Source: an uncultured Oscillospiraceae bacterium
GTDB taxonomy: Bacteria > Bacillota > Clostridia > Oscillospirales > Oscillospiraceae
Assembly (NCBI GenBank): GCA_947624395.1
Contig: CANQKA010000003.1
Location: 1 to 50,557, forward strand
Length of the DNA stretch: 50,557 nucleotides
Reading direction: 5' to 3'
The notes beneath the pieces are model-generated. The model did not search any database. It saw nothing but the letters and a program-made list of their open reading frames with translations, and was not told the DNA's origin. The position numbers and the translations under genes are program-made. This document shows positions 15,366-22,244 of this stretch, one piece after another (position 1 is the stretch's first letter; each line of letters starts with the position of its first letter).

Positions 15366-16775
15366 TTATTCTCCCGTACACAGGTCGGCCACGGCCTGGG
15401 CAAATATCTCCGCCGCGGTGAGCAGGTCCTGCACCTTTATGCGCTCGTTGGCTCCGTGCATGCGCACGTCCTCGCCGGGCATGACCACGCCGAAGGCCAC
15501 GCCGCCGGGCACGTCGTGTACGTAGGTCCCGCCGCCCATGGAGTAGCAGCCGCCCTCCCGGCCGGAATAGGTCTCATAGCACCGGTTCAGGGTCTGGATG
15601 AAGTCGCCCTCCGCCGGGGTATAGTGGGGCGGTATCATCTCCCCCTCCGACGTAAAGCCCTGCGCGGCCATGGCGCTGTCCGCCACGCGCTTGCAGTTTT
15701 CCTCGTTGGCGCACACCGGCACCCGGCAGTCGCACAGGCCGAAAAGCTCCGTATCCGCGATGTCGATCTGGGTGAAGGAGCAGGTGAGCGGCCCGGTCAC
15801 GGCGTCACGCTGGGCGATACCCAGGGCCTTGCCGTAATAGTCCCCGTGGGGCAGCAGCGTATCCAGCGCGTGCAGCGCCTCGGTGGAGGCGCAGTCCGCC
15901 AGCGGCAAGCCGCACAGCACCCGTATCAGCGCCGTGTTGGCGTTGTTGCCGGTCTCCGGCTCGGCGGCGTGGCAGCCCTTGGCCGTCAGTATGAGCTTCA
16001 CGCCGTTTTCCGCTTCCTCCGCCCGGACCGTTGCTCCCAGCGCCGCCGCCAGAGGCTCGGCTTTCGCCAGCAGTGACCCCGGGTCCATGCCCGCGACAAT
16101 GGCGAATGCCACCCCCGGCACCACGTTCACCCGGAACCCTCCGTGCAGCTCCGCCACCCTTGGCAGTGCCATCTCAGGGGCCCAGGACTTTTTGAACCGC
16201 AGGCGGTAAAAGCCCTTCTCTGCGTTGCACACAGGGAAATTGGAATCCGGCGTAAAGGTCATGGGCGCGGGCTTTACCCGCTCGTAATAATAGGCCACGT
16301 CGCTGGAGCCGTTTTCCTCGTCCGTGCCCAGGATGAGACGGCACCGGCCCCGCAGGTCGAGGCCCAACTCCTTCACGCACCGCATGGCGTACAGCGCCGC
16401 GATGGCACCGCCCTTGTCGTCCGCCACGCCCCGGCCATAGATATACCCGTCCGGCTTTTCCACGGGCTCAAAGGGGTCCGTGTCCCAGCCGTCGCCGGGG
16501 CCGACCACGTCCAAATGGGCCAGTATGTCCAGCGTGGGCGCGGTCGGACCCATGTCCGCCGTCATCACCCGGCCGGCGTGGTCCGTCACCGTCAGGCCGT
16601 ACTCCGCGCACAGCTCCATCGCCGTGTCCAGCGCCTTGCGGGCCTGTCTGCCGTACGGCGCACCGGGCTCCGCCGGTCCGCCCACGCTGGGCACCCGGCA
16701 CAGGGTCTTCAGGTCCTCGATCAGTTCTCCCTGATGGGTCAGCATCCATGAGACGATCCGCGGGTCTTTTTCCAT
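15366..16775 (-). CDS. M20-family dipeptidase, PepV-like
   Basis: 469 residues, the usual PepV length. A cytoplasmic di-zinc peptidase that cleaves dipeptides. Metal ligands are in ILAHLDVVGPGDGW (His), GRGVADDKGG (bridging Asp), GTDEENGSSD (catalytic Glu-Glu), FTPDSNFPV (Asp) and MHGANERI (His). A lid domain lies at about 180-380. AAGGAAC precedes the ATG. First gene of a likely operon with DUF624 and pfkA, supplying amino acids from peptides. Confidence 0.92.
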   Translation of the reverse strand: MEKDPRIVSWMLTHQGELIEDLKTLCRVPSVGGPAEPGAPYGRQARKALDTAMELCAEYGLTVTDHAGRVMTADMGPTAPTLDILAHLDVVGPGDGWDTDPFEPVEKPDGYIYGRGVADDKGGAIAALYAMRCVKELGLDLRGRCRLILGTDEENGSSDVAYYYERVKPAPMTFTPDSNFPVCNAEKGFYRLRFKKSWAPEMALPRVAELHGGFRVNVVPGVAFAIVAGMDPGSLLAKAEPLAAALGATVRAEEAENGVKLILTAKGCHAAEPETGNNANTALIRVLCGLPLADCASTEALHALDTLLPHGDYYGKALGIAQRDAVTGPLTCSFTQIDIADTELFGLCDCRVPVCANEENCKRVADSAMAAQGFTSEGEMIPPHYTPAEGDFIQTLNRCYETYSGREGGCYSMGGGTYVHDVPGGVAFGVVMPGEDVRMHGANERIKVQDLLTAAEIFAQAVADLCTGE

Positions 16776-16811
16776 ATCCTGTTCCTTTCCGCCCTTCCGG
16801 GCTGCCAGTCA

Positions 16812-16837
16812 TCCCCGGAAGGCGAGCCCTCCGGGGA
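16812..16837 (-). terminator. Hairpin after the SLH-transglutaminase gene
   Basis: An 8-bp stem TCCCCGGA/TCCGGGGA with a 10-nt loop and no U-tract. Weak as a terminator; it may only stabilise the mRNA end. Confidence 0.35.
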
Positions 16838-16855
16838 CAGTTGATCTATTAATAT

Positions 16856-19030
16856 TTATTCGTTGCCGGACGGCTCCGTCACACCGACAGCAGCCGTCTG
16901 TCCACCCTCGGCGCCTGTGGACCCAGCGGTCCCCGTGTCCACGATCGTGCCTGTTCCCGCGTTGGGATCCGTACCGGTCCCGGCGTTGGGGTCCGTGCCC
17001 GTTCCCGCGTTCGGGTCCGGCACCACCGGCGGGTCTGTGACCACCGGCGGGTCCGTCACCACCGGCACATCCGTCACCGGCGGCTGGTCCGGGTACGAGG
17101 GGTCCTCATCGGGGGGCATCGTCGGGTCCACGGTCGCACCGCCGCCGTTCGGGTCCACAGTGGGCTGTGGGTTATTGGGATCGTAGTCCGGGTCCTCGAT
17201 GGTATAGCTGGTGGACGTGCCCGCGCTGGCCCCGGTGAGATAGGTGATGGTGACCGTGATGGTCCCGTCGCCGTTGTTATGGTAGGACACGGTATAATCC
17301 ACGCCCTCCACCATATCGTCGCCTATCACGTCGTTGGGGCCGGTGCCGGTCCCGTTGCCGCCCGTCTGATTGCCCAGGGCGTCCGTATCGTCCATGGGCG
17401 GCTCGCTCCATGTATCGCCGGGGAAGATATACAGGCACACCGACTGCCCCCGGGTCTGCTTGAACAGGTCCCGGCCCGGCCGGATAGGCACCCGGCCGTG
17501 GGCGCCTGTCCGGTAAGCCCAATCCAGCTCTATGTCATAGATATATTCGTCCGGGTCTATCTTACGCGTCAGCTCGTTTTTGTTCTCCTCGGTGTTCACG
17601 TCGTTGTCATCAATGTCGCCGTGGTCGATCATGACCCAGGCGTGCAGGGCGTTGTTCTCGTTGACGCCGCCGCAGACCGGGTAGGCCTGGAAGCCCAGCC
17701 GTCGGGCCAGGTACAAAAACGCCGCCGCCCAGAAGTAGCAGGACCCGCGCTTTGTCTCGTACATGGTCTTGGCGCACTCCAGCGACCAGCCCACAGACCC
17801 GCGTATCCAGCCCACGGGCCGGGTCATGTAGTCGTAATCGCCGAACAGCAGCACGTTATACGCCTCGCGCAGCTTGCTCTCGTTGAGCAGATTGGAGGTC
17901 TGGCCCTGGATGATGTCCGCCAGAATGGCGTCCACATAGCCGTCCACCTCCGCGTCGCCGGTGGTATAGCGGCCGTTATCACCGAAGTAGAGGTAGCCCA
18001 GCTCATAGTGCGTGGCAAAGGGGCCGTCCGCCTGGGGCACATAGAACAGCGACCCGTCCACCTCCTGCAGGCCGGCCTGGAACCGCTGGAGGAAATAGCC
18101 GTCCTCCGGCGCGTAATAGATGCCGTCCGTGGCGAGGCCGTCCTGGAAGGTGTGGAAGCCCTTTTCAAAATAGTCCAGCTTGTGCTCTGCGTTGACGTGG
18201 CACAGACGCTCATCCAGCAGGAGCATACCCTGCGCGGCGTTCTCGTCGCCGTCCATGATATAACCCAGCAGCTCGTTGGTATAGGACGCGTCCACGATGT
18301 CGTAATAGGCCCACATGCCCTGGCCCACGTCCTGGTAAGGCGATGTCTCACAGGCCAGATCGATGGCCCGCTTATTGGGCGTCCACCCTCTGGCCCGGTT
18401 CAGGAGCACCACCGCCTCCGCACGGGTCAGGGGCGCGTCGGGATAAAAATCCCCATCCTGGTACCCGCTGAGCCAGCCGCTGGTCATGGCCGCCGCCACG
18501 CTGCCCACGGCCCAGTGCTCCGCGCCCACGTCATCAAACGCCAGCGCCATTACCTCGTCCTTATGGGCCAGACGGCACAGCATGGCCACCGCCTCGCCGC
18601 GGGTGACAGGCTCGTCCGGCCGGAAAGTCCCGTCGCCGTACCCGCCCAGCACGCCCAGCGCCGCCAGCTTTTCCACATCGGCCTGCAGCGGGCTTCCTAC
18701 CGGCAGGTCCGTGAACGCCGACTCGCTGCCTGTTGCGGCCGCTTCATCCTCGTCCAGCAGCTGGCACACGATTTGCGCCATCTGCCCACGGGTCACCGCC
18801 TCGTCAGGATGAAACGCGCCGTCCGGCGCGTCCATATACCGCGTATAATCGCCCCTCAGCAGACCCGCCGTCACAGGCTCGGCAGCACCGGACGTAGCCG
18901 TCGGCTGAAACTCCATGGACTCGCTCACGTGGGGCGTTTTGTCCGCCTCGCTCTTATGGCACGCCGCCAGCACGCACGCCAGCGCGACGCTCACCACGGC
19001 CGCCAATATGATAAACCGGGAACGTTTCAT
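16856..19030 (-). CDS. SLH-domain lipoprotein with transglutaminase-like domain
   Basis: 724 residues. Residues 1-25 form a lipoprotein signal (VLAAC lipobox). Three SLH modules follow at about 40-215, marked by FHPDEAVTRGQMA, FRPDEPVTRGEAV and FYPDAPLTRAEAV, which bind cell-wall polymer. A transglutaminase-like domain at about 420-500 shows the triad Cys in GSCYFWAAAF, His in ALHAWVMID and a nearby Asp. The tail is low-complexity, with PPVVTD and DPNAGTGT repeats. The ATG at 19030 has GGAGGAAGG upstream. Having both a lipid anchor and SLH modules is unusual and could tie membrane to wall. Role unknown: protein cross-linking, peptidoglycan amide cleavage, or a non-catalytic fold. Confidence 0.8.
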   Translation of the reverse strand: MKRSRFIILAAVVSVALACVLAACHKSEADKTPHVSESMEFQPTATSGAAEPVTAGLLRGDYTRYMDAPDGAFHPDEAVTRGQMAQIVCQLLDEDEAAATGSESAFTDLPVGSPLQADVEKLAALGVLGGYGDGTFRPDEPVTRGEAVAMLCRLAHKDEVMALAFDDVGAEHWAVGSVAAAMTSGWLSGYQDGDFYPDAPLTRAEAVVLLNRARGWTPNKRAIDLACETSPYQDVGQGMWAYYDIVDASYTNELLGYIMDGDENAAQGMLLLDERLCHVNAEHKLDYFEKGFHTFQDGLATDGIYYAPEDGYFLQRFQAGLQEVDGSLFYVPQADGPFATHYELGYLYFGDNGRYTTGDAEVDGYVDAILADIIQGQTSNLLNESKLREAYNVLLFGDYDYMTRPVGWIRGSVGWSLECAKTMYETKRGSCYFWAAAFLYLARRLGFQAYPVCGGVNENNALHAWVMIDHGDIDDNDVNTEENKNELTRKIDPDEYIYDIELDWAYRTGAHGRVPIRPGRDLFKQTRGQSVCLYIFPGDTWSEPPMDDTDALGNQTGGNGTGTGPNDVIGDDMVEGVDYTVSYHNNGDGTITVTITYLTGASAGTSTSYTIEDPDYDPNNPQPTVDPNGGGATVDPTMPPDEDPSYPDQPPVTDVPVVTDPPVVTDPPVVPDPNAGTGTDPNAGTGTDPNAGTGTIVDTGTAGSTGAEGGQTAAVGVTEPSGNE
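16950..17083. repeat. In-frame minisatellite in the SLH protein gene
   Basis: About three 24-bp units encoding DPNAGTGT, followed by 18-bp units encoding PPVVTD. Copy number may vary between strains by slippage. Confidence 0.7.
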
Positions 19031-19154
19031 AAACCTTCCTCCGTAAACGCTTTTCCACATACGCGCCAGTATACCATAATACCGTCGAATATTCCATAGG
19101 CAAATCGCTGATATGGCCCAACCGCGTTTTATCCTTTTCAATAGGGGAAAAATA

Positions 19155-19163
19155 TGTTATAAT
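19155..19163 (+). promoter_or_regulatory. Extended -10 promoter of the COG0523 gene pair
   Basis: TGTTATAAT with a weak TTTTCA -35 at 19135-19140 (17-nt spacer), 83 bp before the ATG. No clear Zur-like palindrome was found between here and the start. Confidence 0.6.
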
Positions 19164-19245
19164 AATTGTTTGGGAATATCATACACCCATTTCCCCATTT
19201 TGTGTGAACGGTATTTTATTTTTCACGTTCAGAAAGGCGATATAC

Positions 19246-20319
19246 ATGACACGTATCGACATTTTTTCCGGCTTTCTGGGGGCCGGGAAGACGACCCTCA
19301 TCAAGAAGCTCCTGGCGGACGGTTACGCGGGCCAGAAGCTGGTGCTGATCGAAAACGAGTTTGGCGAGATCGGCGTGGACGGCGGCTTTTTGAAGGACGC
19401 CGGCGTCATCGTCAACGAGCTGGAGTCCGGCTGCATCTGCTGCAGCCTGGTGGGCGACTTCCGGGAGGCGCTGCACATGGTGGCGGACCAGTACGCCCCC
19501 GACCGCGTCCTCATCGAGCCCTCCGGCGTGGGCAAGCTCTCGGAGATCGTGGCGGCGGTCAAGTCCGCCGGGGACGAGTTCGCCCTGGGCGGGCTGACCA
19601 CGGTGGTGGACGCGTCCAAGGCGAAGATGTACATGAAAAACTTCGGCGAATTTTTCGACGACCAGGTCAAGTCCGCCAACTGCATCGTCCTGAGCCGCAC
19701 AGGCGCTCTGGCGCCGGAGAAGATCGCCCAGGCGGAAGAGCTGCTGCGGGAGAAAAACCCCGACGCGGTCATCGTCTCCACGCCCTGGGACGAGCTCACC
19801 GGCGCGCAGATCCTGGACGCCATCGACCGGCGCAGCTCCATCACCGCCGACCTGGCGGCACTGCTGGCCGAGCATGAGCGTGAGGAAGCGGAAGAGGACG
19901 ACGATGACGACGAGTGCGACGACCCGGACTGCGAGTGCCACCATCATCACCACCACGACCACGACCACGATGACGATGACCACGACGAGCACGAGCACCA
20001 TCATCACCACCATCACCATCATCATCACCACGGCCACGACGCCGACGAGGTTTTCCAGAGCTGGGGCGCGGAGACATCGAAAAAATACGCCCCCGCGGCC
20101 ATCGACGCCATCCTGGACGCGCTGGCGGACGCGGACAAATACGGCCTCGTGATACGCGCCAAGGGCTATGTCCCCGCGCCTGACGGCACCTGGGTCCACT
20201 TTGACTACACCCCTGGCGAGAAGAACATCCGCACCGGCCCGGCCAACGTGGCCGGACGGGTCTGCGTCATCGGCGCGAACCTCAACGAGGCCGCGGTGAA
20301 GGAGCTGTTCGGCCTGTGA
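19246..20319 (+). CDS. COG0523 (CobW/ZNG1-like) metallochaperone GTPase
   Basis: 357 residues. N-terminal P-loop GFLGAGKTT (residues 8-16), family metal-binding motif ESGCICCSL (CxCC), and Walker B-type VLIEPSGVGK. The usual NKxD guanine motif is replaced by LSRTG. An acidic and His-rich stretch at about 215-267 (DDECDDPDCECHHHHHH and a run of about 12 His) is a probable zinc or nickel reservoir, followed by a CobW C-terminal domain. Such GTPases insert or deliver metals under shortage. The ATG at 19246 was chosen for its AGAAAGG site and direct entry into the GTPase fold. Its stop overlaps the GTG of the next COG0523 gene. Confidence 0.88.
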   Translation: MTRIDIFSGFLGAGKTTLIKKLLADGYAGQKLVLIENEFGEIGVDGGFLKDAGVIVNELESGCICCSLVGDFREALHMVADQYAPDRVLIEPSGVGKLSEIVAAVKSAGDEFALGGLTTVVDASKAKMYMKNFGEFFDDQVKSANCIVLSRTGALAPEKIAQAEELLREKNPDAVIVSTPWDELTGAQILDAIDRRSSITADLAALLAEHEREEAEEDDDDDECDDPDCECHHHHHHDHDHDDDDHDEHEHHHHHHHHHHHHGHDADEVFQSWGAETSKKYAPAAIDAILDALADADKYGLVIRAKGYVPAPDGTWVHFDYTPGEKNIRTGPANVAGRVCVIGANLNEAAVKELFGL

Positions 20320-21260
20320 ACCAGATACCCGTCTACCTCTTCACCGGCTTTCTGGAGGCCGGCAAGACAAAATTCATCCAGGAGACCTTGGCGGACCCCC
20401 GCTTCAACCAGGGGGAGCGGACGCTGCTGCTGCTGTGCGAGGAGGGCGTGGAGGAATACGACCCCTCGACTTTCGCCGGGCCCAACGTGTTCATCCGGGA
20501 GGTCGAAAGCTCTGACCAGCTCACGGCCGCGTTCATGTCCGCCGCGCTGCGGGATTGCCGCGCCGAGCGGGTGATGGTGGAGTACAACGGCATGTGGCTG
20601 CTGGACGACCTCTACCAGCGCCTGCCGGAGGCGTGGGTCGTGGCCCAGGAGTTCCTGTTCTGCGACGCCGGCACGTTCCTTACCTACAACGCCAACATGC
20701 GCCAGCTGGTCTACGACAAGCTGAAAAGCTGCGAACTGGTGGTCTTCAACCGCTGGCGGCCTGACATGGACCAGATGGAATTTCACAAGATCGTCCGCGC
20801 CGCGAACCGCCGGTGCGACATCGCCTACGAGGCCGCGGACGGCCAGGTGACGTACGACGAGATCCAGGACCCGCTGCCCTTTGACCTGAACGCCCCCGTC
20901 GTCGATATCGCCGACGAGGACTACGCCCTTTTCTACGCGGACCTGTCCGAGGACTTCTCCAAGTACGACGGCAAGACCCTTCGCTACAAGGCCATGGTGG
21001 CCCACAGCCCCCGCCTGCCCAAGGACGATTTCGTTTTCGGCCGTCAGCTCATGACCTGCTGCGCCAACGACATCCAGTTCACAGGCCTGATCTGCCGCTG
21101 GCCGGATGCCCCGACCCTGGAAAAGGGCCAGTGGCTCACCGTCACGGCCAAAGTAGAGCTCAAGTGGCACCGCGGCTACGGCAAAAAAGGCCCGGTCCTG
21201 AACGTGCTGGAATTGCACCCCGCCGCACCACCAGCCCAACCCGTCGCGACGTTCTATTAA
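20316..21260 (+). CDS. CobW-like GTPase fused to a DUF1980 (YcgQ C-terminal)-like domain
   Basis: 314 residues, starting with GTG in the overlap GTGA with the upstream stop. Residues 1-180 are CobW-like (P-loop GFLEAGKTKF), but the CxCC metal motif is missing. Residues about 190-300 (LRYKAMVAHSPRLPKDDFVF, then GRQLMTCCANDIQFTGL, GQWLTVTAKVEL) resemble the C-terminal domain of the YcgQ/TIGR03943 putative permease subunit, including its paired Cys. No membrane segment is present, unlike YcgQ. Coupling to a His-rich COG0523 GTPase suggests a two-component metal-handling pair in which this subunit meets a membrane or target partner. The domain assignment is from memory of the family motif. Confidence 0.72.
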   Translation: MNQIPVYLFTGFLEAGKTKFIQETLADPRFNQGERTLLLLCEEGVEEYDPSTFAGPNVFIREVESSDQLTAAFMSAALRDCRAERVMVEYNGMWLLDDLYQRLPEAWVVAQEFLFCDAGTFLTYNANMRQLVYDKLKSCELVVFNRWRPDMDQMEFHKIVRAANRRCDIAYEAADGQVTYDEIQDPLPFDLNAPVVDIADEDYALFYADLSEDFSKYDGKTLRYKAMVAHSPRLPKDDFVFGRQLMTCCANDIQFTGLICRWPDAPTLEKGQWLTVTAKVELKWHRGYGKKGPVLNVLELHPAAPPAQPVATFY

Positions 21261-21280
21261 ATCAACATTCCTTATCGCAA

Positions 21281-21527
21281 GCCCCCCTTGTCAAAGGGGG
21301 GTGGTCGCCATAGGCGGCCGGGGGGATTGTTGCCGCACTTCTTACGCCCCCTTGTGTAAAGGGCGGTGGCCGCCATAGGCGGCCGGGGGGATTGCTGCCG
21401 CACCTCTTAAGCCCCCCTTGTCAAAGGGGGGTGGCCGCCATCGGCGGCCGGGGGGATTGCTGTACGTCTAAGCACGATCCCCCAGTCAGCGCAGAGGTGC
21501 TGCCAGCCCCCTTTTCACAAGGGGGCC
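21281..21527. repeat. Palindromic intergenic repeats, cluster A (four units)
   Basis: Units at 21281-21329, 21346-21394 and 21411-21459 are near-identical direct copies; 21474-21527 is an inverted, diverged copy. Each has stem 1 (CCCCCTTGTCAAAGGGGG or a variant), stem 2 (GCCGCC-ata-GGCGGC type) and a terminal GGGGGATTG. They fill the space between the COG0523 pair and the DUF559 gene; no other feature is seen in 21261-21577. Confidence 0.9.
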
Positions 21528-21577
21528 TTTCACTAAGGAAGCGTCGTTGCCGCGATTACCACAAAGGAGGCGCACAG

Positions 21578-21934
21578 TTGCACTACCGACACAACAAATG
21601 CCTCGTTCCTGCTGCAAAAGACTTGCGCAAAAACATGACGAAGGAAGAGCGCCGTCTGTGGTTTGACTTTCTTCGGGATTATCCCGTTCGTTTTATGCGG
21701 CAGAAGCCGTTGGGGCAATATATCGTGGACTTCTACTGTGCCGCCGCACATTTGGTCATAGAGCTCGATGGCTCGCAGCACTATGATGCACCTGCCATAG
21801 CGCATGACGCGGAGAGGACCGCATACCTGAAACAGCTTGGCATTTCCGTTGTCCGCATCCCCAATGATGAAATAAACGAGAACTTTCAAGGCGTCTGCGA
21901 ATATATCGACCACCTCGTTCATCGCTCCATATAA
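21578..21934 (+). CDS. DUF559-family (Vsr/PD-(D/E)XK-like) endonuclease-domain protein
   Basis: 118 residues. DUF559 features: ARDLRK-type start (here AKDLRKNMTKEERRLWFDFL), FMRQKPLGQYIVDFYCAAAH and VIELDGSQHYD, which hold the Asp and Glu/Asp expected of a Vsr-like nuclease core, then LKQLGISVVRIPNDEI. The start is a TTG at 21578 with an ideal AAAGGAGG site 7 bp upstream; no ATG is suitably placed. The gene is enclosed on both sides by the palindromic repeats and by nothing else, so the nuclease may be associated with these repeats. Function of the family is not established. Confidence 0.82.
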   Translation: MHYRHNKCLVPAAKDLRKNMTKEERRLWFDFLRDYPVRFMRQKPLGQYIVDFYCAAAHLVIELDGSQHYDAPAIAHDAERTAYLKQLGISVVRIPNDEINENFQGVCEYIDHLVHRSI

Positions 21935-21936
21935 AA

Positions 21937-22190
21937 CCCCCTTGTCAAAGGGGGCTTTACCTTTTATGGCCCCCTTGTCAAAGGGGGCTGTCATGCGTCA
22001 GCATGACTGGGGGATTGTTGCCGCACTTCATATGCCCCCCTTATCAAAATTGAAATGCGGCAAAGCCGCACTGCTTATGGCCCCCTTGTCAAAGGGGGCT
22101 GTCATGCGTCAGCATGACTGGGGGATTGCTCTTCGACTAACGTCAATCCCCCCGGCCCTACGGCCCACCCCCCTTTGACACGGGGGGCAT
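21937..22190. repeat. Palindromic intergenic repeats, cluster B
   Basis: A lone stem 1 at 21937-21954; full units at 21968-22016 and 22080-22128 of identical type (stem 2 GTCATGC-GTCA-GCATGAC); a broken unit at about 22034-22075; and an inverted unit at 22142-22190. With cluster A they bracket the DUF559 gene. No gene is seen in 21935-22244. Confidence 0.88.
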
Positions 22191-22195
22191 AATAT

Positions 22196-22229
22196 GTAAA
22201 AAAATCCCCCGGTCTTTCGACCGGGGGAT
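22196..22229 (-). terminator. Strong Rho-independent terminator of the giant surface protein gene
   Basis: On the minus strand an 11-bp perfect stem (ATCCCCCGGTC with its complement, 4-nt loop) followed directly by TTTTTTTACA. Confidence 0.9.
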
Positions 22230-22244
22230 CCCGCTATATGTTTC

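Noticed and set aside
17279-19099. Open plus-strand frame of about 600 codons opposite the SLH protein gene
   Set aside because: No ribosome binding site, no domain; explained by GC-rich antisense.
19164-19245. Zur box upstream of the COG0523 pair
   Set aside because: No TCGTAAT-N-ATTACGA-like palindrome was found; only AT-rich sequence after the -10.
21281-22190. CRISPR array
   Set aside because: Repeats are themselves two-stem palindromes with variable spacing and both orientations; no uniform spacers and no cas genes.
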